A stretch of DNA of 32,319 bases from Korarchaeum sp964519515 (lineage in GTDB: Archaea > Korarchaeota > Korarchaeia > Korarchaeales > Korarchaeaceae). Numbering within the stretch: position 1 is the stretch's first letter; every line of letters starts with the position of its first letter. The translations under genes were made by a program, and so were the position numbers. Location: positions 1 to 32,319 of the forward strand of contig CAZFIJ010000060.1 in the NCBI GenBank assembly GCA_964519515.1, given 5' to 3'. The notes beneath the pieces were generated by a model. The model worked only from the letters and a program-made list of their open reading frames with translations. It was not told the origin of the DNA and made no database searches. Positions 8,103 to 14,745 of the stretch are shown here, piece after piece.

Positions 8103-8238
8103 GGGTCACCCGGCCCGCTACGGGCTTAGCCCCTTCGTGGGCTATCGCAACATAGTGCGGGGGAAGGGGCCCTAGATTGGCCCCGATCATGGGCGTCCCA
8201 AAGGACGCCATCCCTCCGTACTTTGCGCCGGGTGACCC
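8103..8238 (+). ncRNA. Highly structured RNA or 5' leader of unknown class
   Basis: A 12-bp perfect terminal stem closes the element: GGGTCACCCGGC at 8103-8114 with GCCGGGTGACCC at 8227-8238. Inside are hairpins GGCGTCC-CAAA-GGACGCC (8192-8209), GGGGCC-7 nt-GGCCCC (8166-8184), TAGCCC-6 nt-GGGCTA (8127-8144) and GCCCG-CTA-CGGGC (8113-8125). CCCCTTC (8130-8136) can instead pair with GAAGGGG (8163-8169), excluding the two hairpins it touches, so two folds are possible. A TATA box lies about 26 nt before the first paired base. I saw no motifs of 5S rRNA, RNase P RNA, SRP RNA, tRNA or a riboswitch class I know. It is either a free RNA or the leader of the radical SAM gene that begins 27 nt after the stem. 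Confidence 0.65.
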
Positions 8239-8260
8239 CACCTCCGCCTCCCTTGGTGGA
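8238..8260 (+). promoter_or_regulatory. Ribosome binding site with possible sequestering strand
   Basis: GGTGGAG at 8255-8261 is the Shine-Dalgarno site for the ATG at 8265. CCACC at 8238-8242 is its exact complement and directly follows the terminal stem of the structured RNA. C8238 can pair either in that stem (with G8103) or with the ribosome site. CTCC at 8242-8245 can also pair with GGAG at 8258-8261. This fits a translational on/off leader, but no ligand or fold change is shown by the sequence. Confidence 0.45.
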
Positions 8261-8264
8261 GAGA

Positions 8265-9329
8265 ATGTGGTTCCTGAGGCCGGATTGCATTACGGCATTT
8301 GAGGAGAGGGAGATAAGGGATTCCATACCTCGCTACATAGATGTAGTTGAGGGCAGGAAATTGCCTCTCTTCAAGCTCTCGAAGATGATCAGGCTCGAGC
8401 CTATAGATGACCTCTGGAAAGCCCATGAGGAAGGATTAAAGATCCTCAGGGAAATTTTAGAGGAGAATGAGACCCCTAAGAGGGGAGATGAGGGGATATC
8501 CCTCTTAGATGTCAAAGTATACCTATCTCTCGAGCTCGCGGGGAAATGCAGGTTCTGCGAGTGGAAGTGCGGTGTCAACAGGATCGAGAGAGAATCCGGT
8601 GTGTGCAGGGTGAGGGAAACGAGGGTCTCGAGTAGCTTCATTCACATGGGGGAAGAACCTCCAGTGAGCCCATCCGGTACGATATTCTTCTCAGGCTGCA
8701 ATTTCAAGTGTATATACTGTCAGAACTGGGATATATCTCAATTCCCTGAGTCAGGGAAGATAGTATCTCCTGAGAGATTAGCTGCTCTAATGGACGATCT
8801 CAGGAGGAAGGGCGCTAGGAACATCAACTTAGTCGGTGGAGAGCCGACCCCCAATATACATACGATATTGCTCTCCCTCAGATACGCATCTGAGGACTTC
8901 CCCGTGATATGGAACTCCAATATGTACATGAGTGAGGAGAGCATGAAGCTCCTACTCGGTATCGTAGATCTTTGGCTCCCTGACTTCAAGTATTGGAAAG
9001 ATGAATGCGCCAAGACCTTGAGTGGAATCCCCAGGTATTCGGAAGTCGTCAAGAGGAACTTATCTATGGCTTATGAATTCCCGCCAAGTGAGATGATAGT
9101 GAGGCATCTAGTCCTACCGAATCATTTAGACTGTTGCACTAAGCCGATACTGAGCTGGATATCGAGGAACATGCCTAGAGCTCTCGTGAACATAATGGAC
9201 CAATATAGGCCGGAGTATAGAGCGCATCAAGTACCTGGGATCGATAGGAGGGTCAGCTCAGATGAGATGAGAGAAGCGTTCGAATTCGCAGATAGCCTTA
9301 AGCTGAGGTGGAGATCCGTCAGCCGGTGA
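8265..9329 (+). CDS. Radical SAM protein of the PflX/pyruvate-formate-lyase-activase-like family
   Basis: A 354-aa cytoplasmic radical SAM protein. The [4Fe-4S]/SAM motif is GCNFKCIYC (C145, C149, C152), followed by VGGEPTPN, the SAM-binding glycine motif. An N-terminal cysteine pattern (CRFCEWKCGVNR then GVC, about 95-114) is typical of COG1313 (PflX-like) proteins, whose substrate is not established. The start is the ATG at 8265, which has GGTGGAG upstream. A TTG at 8223 is in frame but lies inside the paired RNA element and adds a proline run, so I reject it. Its last 11 bp overlap the convergent UPF0200 gene. It may be controlled by the structured leader. Confidence 0.9.
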   Translation: MWFLRPDCITAFEEREIRDSIPRYIDVVEGRKLPLFKLSKMIRLEPIDDLWKAHEEGLKILREILEENETPKRGDEGISLLDVKVYLSLELAGKCRFCEWKCGVNRIERESGVCRVRETRVSSSFIHMGEEPPVSPSGTIFFSGCNFKCIYCQNWDISQFPESGKIVSPERLAALMDDLRRKGARNINLVGGEPTPNIHTILLSLRYASEDFPVIWNSNMYMSEESMKLLLGIVDLWLPDFKYWKDECAKTLSGIPRYSEVVKRNLSMAYEFPPSEMIVRHLVLPNHLDCCTKPILSWISRNMPRALVNIMDQYRPEYRAHQVPGIDRRVSSDEMREAFEFADSLKLRWRSVSR

Positions 9330-9888
9330 CTAGGGAGAGGAGCTTCCACTTGAACTCCTCAAGGCATCCCTCATTGATGAGGAAGTGATCTGCGTAGACG
9401 AGGGCATCCCCGAGATGGAAAGTCTCTATCTCCTCCCTATCCTCCCTCAGGAATTCCTCATAGCTCCCCCTATCGAAACCCTCCCTCTTCCTGAGGGATG
9501 TCCTGATGAACCTCAACCATTTAGATGATAATATTGCTATAGTTACCACATCTTCTCCAAACTCTTTTTTGAATTCATCAATTTCCTCAATATTTCTTAT
9601 ACCATTTACTACATAGCACCGGGGGGGAGGAGATCTCTTAATGATCTCTATAGCTAGCTTAGCGATAACGCTAGCTCCTCTCTCCCTCCTGAGCTCGATA
9701 CCAACCGATCTCAAGCTTTCCCTGGTTTTACTTAGCCCCCTCCTCTCCACCTCCTCGATGAGCAAATCGCTCATCCTTATGATCTTATAACCTAGAGCTT
9801 CCTCGAGCGTTTTCGAAGCTTCATCCTTCCCGCTGCCGGGCAGTCCTACTATCAGGACGATAGGCTTACCCGGACATCTCGAGCTCAT
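9319..9888 (-). CDS. UPF0200-type archaeal P-loop nucleotide kinase
   Basis: A 189-aa P-loop protein resembling the archaeal UPF0200 family (dephospho-CoA kinase-like). Walker A is GLPGSGKD at 15-22. Then come a short-chain kinase lid-type stretch (IRMSDLLIEEVERRG), LRRERGA and VVNGIRN near 94-100. The substrate is not known from sequence. The ATG at 9886-9888 is preceded by GAGGTGGATC. Its 3' end overlaps the radical SAM gene tail to tail, and it is divergent from the Cas6-like gene across 71 bp. Confidence 0.85.
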   Translation of the reverse strand: MSSRCPGKPIVLIVGLPGSGKDEASKTLEEALGYKIIRMSDLLIEEVERRGLSKTRESLRSVGIELRRERGASVIAKLAIEIIKRSPPPRCYVVNGIRNIEEIDEFKKEFGEDVVTIAILSSKWLRFIRTSLRKREGFDRGSYEEFLREDREEIETFHLGDALVYADHFLINEGCLEEFKWKLLSLVTG

Positions 9889-9959
9889 AGATCCACCTCG
9901 AACCCGATAGCGGGTTCCCTTTTAATATGGAGTAGATAAGTCAAGTGAGGGAATAAATC
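9889..9959. promoter_or_regulatory. Divergent promoter with a perfect palindrome
   Basis: This 71-bp spacer separates the UPF0200 and Cas6-like genes. It holds GAACCCG-ATAG-CGGGTTC at 9900-9917, a perfect 7-bp inverted repeat, directly followed by TTTTAATATGG at 9920-9930. That box is about 26-30 nt before the Cas6 leader and, on the other strand, could also serve the kinase gene. GTGAGG 9-12 nt before the Cas6 ATG is a weak ribosome site. The palindrome could be an operator or an RNA hairpin in the kinase leader. Confidence 0.5.
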
Positions 9960-10775
9960 ATGATCTCGATAATAGAGGTCGAAGCGACTAGCCAGGGGGA
10001 CGGAGTGATACCTTTCACGGGGCCCTTCTTCAGGGCCGCTGTGCTGAGATCAATATCCTCTCAGGATCCTCTGCTCGCGAAAGCCCTGGAGATGTCCTCT
10101 AAAAAGATATTCGTTGAGGCCCTCAGGAAAGAGAGGAAGCAGATGCCTTGCGGCTCTTTGGAGGAGTCAGTTTACATGGGCTCAGAGTATAGAGGGTCTA
10201 TAATAATATTTAATGATAATGTGATAAGTGATGCAATAAAGTCATGGATATTCAAAAAACCGACTATAACAATAAAAGATATTCCATTTAAAGTGACGTC
10301 ATACTCGCATCAGGAGATAAATATACTGGACTTCGTTCAGGAGAATCCATGCAGGAATTTCAGGCTCCGCTTCCTCACACCGACATGCTTCAAGAGGACG
10401 ACTTCTCAGTACTGCTACCTCTATCCGAACCCCAGGCTCATCGTCTCCTCTCTCGCTTCAGCCTGGAATGCCCTCTCACCTAAGAAAGGCCCGGAAACTA
10501 GATTAGTAGCTACTTGGGCTGACCTCAGCGTTGTAGAGACGGGATACGAATTATGCACGACTAAACCAGTGGAGATGAGTGGGGAGAAGACATTCGTCGG
10601 TTTCATGGGCTGGGTGAACTACAAGGTGATAGATCACCCTGAATGGCATAGATCGTCGCATGAGGAGATGGCTACATGGTTAGCGACTTACCTGATGTTC
10701 GGGGAGCTGATAGGAGTAGGATATATGAGGAACATGGGGTTCGGAAGGATAAGGTTTGAAGTTAAGAGGAAGTAA
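9960..10775 (+). CDS. cas6: Stand-alone Cas6-like CRISPR RNA endoribonuclease
   Basis: Resembles Cas6, the RAMP-fold enzyme that cuts CRISPR precursor RNA within the repeat. Visible family traits in the 271-aa protein are GVIPFTGPFFRAAVLR near the N-terminus, RFLTPTCFK at 137-145, FVGFMGWVNYKV at 212-223 and the C-terminal glycine-rich RAMP loop GVGYMRNMGFGRIRF at 252-266. The N-terminal ferredoxin-like domain has no histidine, although the general-base His of many Cas6 enzymes lies there; the first His is H117. Activity may rely on other residues or be lost. No CRISPR array or other cas gene lies in the window. It ends 3 nt from the convergent AdoMet decarboxylase gene. Its start codon is the ATG at 9960, following a TATA box. 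Confidence 0.82.
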   Translation: MISIIEVEATSQGDGVIPFTGPFFRAAVLRSISSQDPLLAKALEMSSKKIFVEALRKERKQMPCGSLEESVYMGSEYRGSIIIFNDNVISDAIKSWIFKKPTITIKDIPFKVTSYSHQEINILDFVQENPCRNFRLRFLTPTCFKRTTSQYCYLYPNPRLIVSSLASAWNALSPKKGPETRLVATWADLSVVETGYELCTTKPVEMSGEKTFVGFMGWVNYKVIDHPEWHRSSHEEMATWLATYLMFGELIGVGYMRNMGFGRIRFEVKRK

Positions 10776-10778
10776 TCG

Positions 10779-11171
10779 TTAAACAATAGCCTCTAGCAGA
10801 CCCCTCTTCGCTCTCTCCATTAACAGGATTCCGCTCCTCAACTCAATAGCCTTGTGATCGCTAGCTCCGAATATCCTCTTGAGCTCCCAGAAGACCCTCC
10901 AAGTGCTGATAGCGTCCTTGCACGAGGAGATAGATACTGTTACACTCCCGGATTCCGGCCAGGTGTGAACGGCAGCATGAGATTCCCCTATTATCGCGAT
11001 GCTCAGGACTCCGCCATTGGGTTTCCGCATCGTTATCATATCGAATAGCGTAAGCCCGGAGTTCATGACGGATTCTATCAACGCGCTCTCCACGAAACTG
11101 ATATCCTCGAGTAGATTCCTGCTGACGCCGAGGAGCTCACCAATCACATGATATTCGAAGGCCCTCTCCAT
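10779..11171 (-). CDS. speD: S-adenosylmethionine decarboxylase proenzyme (SpeD/SpeH, short prokaryotic type)
   Basis: Pyruvoyl enzyme that makes decarboxylated AdoMet for spermidine and longer polyamines; some archaeal members decarboxylate arginine instead. The 130-aa proenzyme carries the self-cleavage motif ESHAAVHTWPE: S64 becomes the pyruvoyl group, H69 is the processing proton donor and C84 (SSCKD) the catalytic cysteine. These positions match the well-studied short Thermotoga enzyme to within one residue. Upstream are GGAGGTGAGG as ribosome site and TTTTAAATAAATT as TATA box. It converges on the Cas6-like gene; I see no functional link beyond proximity. Confidence 0.93.
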   Translation of the reverse strand: MERAFEYHVIGELLGVSRNLLEDISFVESALIESVMNSGLTLFDMITMRKPNGGVLSIAIIGESHAAVHTWPESGSVTVSISSCKDAISTWRVFWELKRIFGASDHKAIELRSGILLMERAKRGLLEAIV

Positions 11172-11574
11172 TTTTTACCTCACCTCCGCCTCCCTATACA
11201 TAAAACGACTCACAATTTATTTAAAAAGATTACGAAGAGCTGCCTAATTGCCCTAAGTTTGAGGATAAGCTCTCAGAGATCTTAATTTTGCTGTCAGATC
11301 GGGAGCCAACTCGACTTTTTCTAACTCTACGCCGATAAAAATCGCGAATTCAATATAATGAGATTTTCTGAGATCTATAGGGATCAAATAAGATAAAATA
11401 GATAGTATTCCCTAGGATGATTCTCTATTGAGCTCAATTAACTGAGAGAGACTAGAAGAGCGACTTTTAATGTTCGATTAAATTGATCCCCCCCGTATGG
11501 GGGGAGGGGGATTATATTAAGCCCTATCTCAAACAGCTCATAACATCCACTAAATGCAGTATACTGAGGATAGA
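11172..11574. other. Intergenic region: speD promoter and otherwise no gene
   Basis: A 403-bp gap. The right-hand TATA-like box of speD is at about 11215-11226 (minus strand), with its Shine-Dalgarno site at 11176-11190. The rest is AT-rich with scattered stops in all frames, apart from the G/C hairpin listed separately. I see no RNA gene that I can support. Confidence 0.5.
11488..11504. terminator. C/G hairpin downstream of the unknown 346-aa gene
   Basis: A run of seven C, GTAT, then six G forms a six-base-pair hairpin with a short loop, 70 bp past the end of the minus-strand 346-aa gene. It may act as a 3'-end or stability element. There is no clear T-run next to it, so a terminator role is uncertain. 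Confidence 0.35.
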
Positions 11575-12615
11575 TCAGAAGAAGCCCTCTAGGCTCCCAC
11601 TAAGGCTATACTCCTCACCTAATATCGTTCTAAGCATCCTCTGCAGGGTCTCACTCTTAACATCGATTTCAGGTTCCTCCGATAAGCTCCTCTTCTTCTT
11701 AGAGAGCCAACCATCTAATATCCTCCTCATGTATTCCACCATCACATCCTTCCATCCAGCGGCGTCCTCTAAACCCAATTCATGCTCTAAAGGAGCCCTT
11801 CCGAGCTCATTATAGTACTCCTTACTTATGCCCTCCCCAGAGGAGCTTCTCTCGAAGGAGTAAAAGATCCAGCCCAAGGAGATGGATTGTGAGATCTCGG
11901 CATCCTCCCCTGAGAGGGAGAATTCATCCTGCCTAAAGCATACGAATTCATCTACCCTGACGAGCTGATATATCTCATCGTAGAAGGGTTGGGCTTCCTC
12001 CTCCATCATCCTTATCGCCTCTAGACTGAGGGAAAATCTCCTTCTGAATTCTTCAACCGACCAACTCCCCAGAAGGATGCTTATCCTCCCAAATGCGCTC
12101 ACGTTCCTATCCCTCAGGTATTCGGAGATAGATTCGAGAGCTAACTTGATCTCCTCCTCCGATTTCTCACCGATGACTGAGGACTCCGGGAGATAATTCA
12201 GAATTTCAGTCAGATCTTTGAAATTAGACACTTCAATATCCCTAATCCTGGCTAAAACTCTCCTAATTATAGCGATAGATGATAGGGGATCCAGTAAGAG
12301 GGAGGGATTCTGGGAGAAAGCTGAAGCGGCTGTCCCTCCAGCTATCCTCCCAAGCGTCCATAAGGAGTCTAAGACCCTCCATTCACCCCCGTCCTCTATC
12401 AAAATCATGGGATTCAATCTACCGGATCTATTGCTATTCGGAGATGTCTTGTACTCCATTGAGAATCCGCATTTCACCCTCCTACCGTCTACATTGAGAT
12501 CCCTCAGTAGTAAGAGCGAGAACCCCCCTCTCAGATCCAGCATCCACGGAGAGTCCTCCCTCACGGCTTTCACGATATAATCAGCGTAATGATCCCTCTT
12601 GGACTTATGCTTCAT
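11575..12615 (-). CDS. Unrecognised 346-aa acidic protein
   Basis: I do not recognise this family. The protein is soluble-looking and charged, with no membrane segment, signal peptide or cysteine cluster. The N-terminal third (DHYADYIVKAVREDSPWMLD, then LRDLNVDGRRVKCGFSMEY and a serine/asparagine-rich turn) looks beta-rich. The middle (about 105-230) is helical, with repeated Glu/Arg-rich segments (EEEIKLALESISEYLRDRNV). The C-terminal part ends in a basic KKKR patch and an acidic tail. The ATG at 12613-12615 has GGGGAGGTG upstream and a TATA box at 12655-12663, so it seems to be an expressed single-gene unit. It is flanked by long gene-free stretches on both sides (about 400 and 790 bp), which suggests a lineage-specific or acquired gene. 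Confidence 0.75.
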   Translation of the reverse strand: MKHKSKRDHYADYIVKAVREDSPWMLDLRGGFSLLLLRDLNVDGRRVKCGFSMEYKTSPNSNRSGRLNPMILIEDGGEWRVLDSLWTLGRIAGGTAASAFSQNPSLLLDPLSSIAIIRRVLARIRDIEVSNFKDLTEILNYLPESSVIGEKSEEEIKLALESISEYLRDRNVSAFGRISILLGSWSVEEFRRRFSLSLEAIRMMEEEAQPFYDEIYQLVRVDEFVCFRQDEFSLSGEDAEISQSISLGWIFYSFERSSSGEGISKEYYNELGRAPLEHELGLEDAAGWKDVMVEYMRRILDGWLSKKKRSLSEEPEIDVKSETLQRMLRTILGEEYSLSGSLEGFF

Positions 12616-12625
12616 TTAACTCGAG

Positions 12626-12663
12626 GCACCTCCCCTCTGATATCACGGTCAGAAGTATATAAT
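12626..12663 (-). promoter_or_regulatory. Promoter and ribosome site of the 346-aa gene
   Basis: On the minus strand ATTATATAC (12655-12663) lies about 26 nt before a start site near 12633. GGGGAGGTG (12626-12634) is then the Shine-Dalgarno site about 10 nt from the ATG. This implies a very short leader. Confidence 0.55.
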
Positions 12664-12901
12664 CCCACCCGTTCATCCCTTCACCTCCGGTTCATCACAG
12701 TCAACGTCTATCTAAACTTATTGTGCGATAGACCGCCTTCCGTTGTTCAATATTTTTAATTTCACTTCTGTGAAAATAATAAAATTGATCAGTTTAAATA
12801 GACCGAGATAGAGGAAATGAATTAGAATCCCTCATCATGAAGTGCTACTAAAGTACCTCTGATACGAGGTACGCTTGGCCCATTCGAGGCATCATTCGAT
12901 T
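12664..12901. other. Gene-free AT-rich stretch with a hairpin
   Basis: No supported gene. A plus-strand TATA-like AGTTTAAATAG lies at about 12788-12798. GTACCTC-TGATAC-GAGGTAC at 12853-12872 is a perfect 7-bp stem with a six-base loop. A small unknown RNA starting near 12818 is possible but not shown. Confidence 0.3.
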
Positions 12902-13072
12902 TCAAGAGCAATCAGGGGATCTAAAAGGAGGATCAGAGTTCTTTAATATCGCGAATTGGTGATAGAAGCGTGATTTAGCGTGATTACGCATGGGCGATCG
13001 AAGCTCTCTCGCTAGATGAGGGTATGGGGCATAATACGAGAGCCCCGCTGAGACCTTTATCGCCTTCCCCCC
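12902..13072 (-). pseudogene. Relic of an unknown protein-coding gene, related to the sequence at the right edge
   Basis: A minus-strand frame is open for 56 codons between TAA (13073-13075) and TGA (12902-12904), with no start codon in a useful place. It contains SYYAPYPHLARELR and then RNHAKSRFYHQFAIL. A second copy lies at 32199-32319. Across their shared 90 bp the two copies differ mainly at third codon positions of this frame (TCG/TCT, TAT/TAC, CCT/CCC, CGA/CGG, CAC/CAT, GCG/GCC), a sign of past protein selection. Upstream the frame is broken near runs of six and seven G (minus strand), as expected of a decayed gene. The family is unknown to me; a transposase or other mobile gene remnant is possible. 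Confidence 0.4.
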
Positions 13073-13317
13073 TTATGCGGGAAACTTATCCTAGAGCACG
13101 CGAGTGTAGTTGACGTGAAGGGCACCCCCCCATGTAAATCCTAAATCACATGATCCCTCAGATATCAACTCTTTATTCACTATCTCCCTTCGAACTCAAT
13201 TAGCTAGCCATCAGGTCGAATCAATCGCACATCCTACCGGCTCGGAGTCCAGTGAATTGGGGTGTCGTGAGTGAGCCCGGTAGTCTCAATGAGGAAAAAG
13301 ATTAATTAAGCTTCAAC

Positions 13318-13398
13318 TCTCATCCCGAGGGGGATGAGATAGCCATCCCAGACTGATGGGGACGGATGATCCACCCAGGGGTAATCGACCCCCCGATC
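13318..13398. other. Run of three hairpins at the 3' side of the class III aminotransferase gene
   Basis: Three consecutive inverted repeats: TCTCATCCC-GAGG-GGGATGAGA (13318-13339), CCATC-7 nt-GATGG (about 13343-13359) and GGGG-TAATCGA-CCCC (about 13378-13392). On the minus strand they would form the 3' end of the aminotransferase mRNA. On the plus strand a TATA-like AGATTAATTAAG at 13299-13310 would start an RNA right at the first hairpin. Which strand is used cannot be told from sequence. Confidence 0.4.
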
Positions 13399-13401
13399 CG
13401 A

Positions 13402-14679
13402 TTAAAGCCCCTTGATCACATCTATCAAATCGTCAGTCATCTTATCCGCTTGCTCTATCGTCACGATGAGAGGGGGCTCTATCCTCACTACATTCCCGAA
13501 GATCCCGCCGGTCCCCATTATGTATCCTCTCTTGAACATCTCATTCCCTATCCTCTTAGTCGCCTCCGGATCTGGCTTCTTCCCATCCTTGACGATCTCA
13601 ACGCCGATGAAGAGGCCCCTGCCCCTGACCTCGCCTACAGGCTTCAGGGCAGCATCCCTGAGCTTACCCATTATGAAATTACCGACTTTGAGGGCGTTCT
13701 CATGCAACTTCTCCTCTAATAATACCTCTATACCAGCTAGAGCAGCTGCGCAAGCGACAGGATTACCTGAGAATGTCACGTTGTGGTCTCCAGGCTCCCA
13801 AGCTTTATCGATCTCCTCAGTCGTCATTACACCACCTAGAGGAAGGCCCGCGCCTAAGGCCTTAGCCATAGTCATTATGTCAGCTCTCACGCCCTCCCAT
13901 TCATGCCCAAATATCTTACCTGTCCTTCCGAACCCGCTCTGAACTTCATCGACGATGAGCAATACATCATTTTCCCTGCATATCCTCTCTAGCTCCTTCA
14001 ACCAACCGTCTGGAGGCACTATTATGCCTCCCTCCCCTATCACTGGCTCTATTATGACAGCTGCTGTGTTCTCAGGTCCCAAGCGATACTTTATGCACTC
14101 ATCGACTTTCTCGAGTGTGTACTGCTTGCAAGTCTCAACGTCCCCTGGAAACCTGTAGCAATAGGGAGTGGGGAGGTGGACTACCCCAGGGTAGCTGGCG
14201 AAGTGGCCCATCAGCTTCTTGTACTTATGTGATGCAGTGAGTGTGAGCGTGAGGCCTCCTCTCCCATGGAAAGCGCAATCGAATGCTACTACATGAGAGC
14301 CAGTGCCTCCCTTGACCTTCACGGAGTATTTCTTCGCTAGCTTAATTGCTCCTTCTACAGCTTCATTTCCGCTATTAGCGTAATATGTCTTCCTCAAATC
14401 TCCTGGCGCGATTTCAGCTAATTTCTTGGCTAGTAAGATAGCTGGAACATTATAGTAAAGCATTGCAACATGCGAGAGCTTCTCTATCTGCTCCTGGACA
14501 GCCTTAACTATCTTTGGGTGGGAATGGCCGTAATTCATCACTCCTATACCTGCAAGGAAGTCTAGATATTTCCTTCCTTCGACATCCCAAATTTCGATGC
14601 CCTTAGCTCTCTCAAAAATCACGGGATATGTTATTGGATAGGCGGATTGGATAAAACGCTTGGCATCCTCTATCGACAC
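13402..14679 (-). CDS. Class III PLP-dependent aminotransferase (GABA/ornithine aminotransferase-like)
   Basis: Transfers the omega-amino group, or in some archaea an alpha-amino group, of an amino acid to a 2-oxoacid using pyridoxal phosphate. The 425-aa protein shows the family motifs in order: NSGNEAVEGAIKLA (102-115, phosphate cup), FHGRGGLTL (137-145), IIEPVIGEGGI (209-219), LLIVDEVQSGFGRTG (240-254, with D244 contacting the PLP ring nitrogen) and MAKALGAGLPLGG with K273 as the PLP lysine. The exact substrate cannot be read from the sequence; 4-aminobutyrate, ornithine or a broad-specificity racemase-like activity are options. Next to the Liv transporter, it fits amino acid catabolism. 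The start is the ATG at 14677-14679. Confidence 0.93.
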   Translation of the reverse strand: MSIEDAKRFIQSAYPITYPVIFERAKGIEIWDVEGRKYLDFLAGIGVMNYGHSHPKIVKAVQEQIEKLSHVAMLYYNVPAILLAKKLAEIAPGDLRKTYYANSGNEAVEGAIKLAKKYSVKVKGGTGSHVVAFDCAFHGRGGLTLTLTASHKYKKLMGHFASYPGVVHLPTPYCYRFPGDVETCKQYTLEKVDECIKYRLGPENTAAVIIEPVIGEGGIIVPPDGWLKELERICRENDVLLIVDEVQSGFGRTGKIFGHEWEGVRADIMTMAKALGAGLPLGGVMTTEEIDKAWEPGDHNVTFSGNPVACAAALAGIEVLLEEKLHENALKVGNFIMGKLRDAALKPVGEVRGRGLFIGVEIVKDGKKPDPEATKRIGNEMFKRGYIMGTGGIFGNVVRIEPPLIVTIEQADKMTDDLIDVIKGL

Positions 14680-14745
14680 ACTACCACCTTCTGCTCAAGA
14701 GGGGTATTAAAATAAAAAGGATGTTGTTCAAATAAAACCTAGAAT

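Noticed and set aside
8103..8238. 5S rRNA, RNase P RNA or SRP RNA
   Set aside because: Length or conserved core motifs do not fit any of these; the RNA is left unclassified.
8240..8254. A 15-bp sequence shared with the speD upstream region (11176-11190)
   Set aside because: At speD it is the Shine-Dalgarno region read on the other strand. The match reflects anti-ribosome-site composition rather than a repeat family.
8187..8426. Minus-strand frames across the RNA and the start of the radical SAM gene
   Set aside because: They overlap the structured RNA and a well-supported gene and have no family features.
12961..13131. A plus-strand reading with RDYAWAIEALSL and GMGHNTRAPL that recalls the C-terminus of TnpB transposases
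   Set aside because: The copy at the right edge does not keep this frame, and base differences between the two copies favour the minus-strand frame. The likeness is probably chance.
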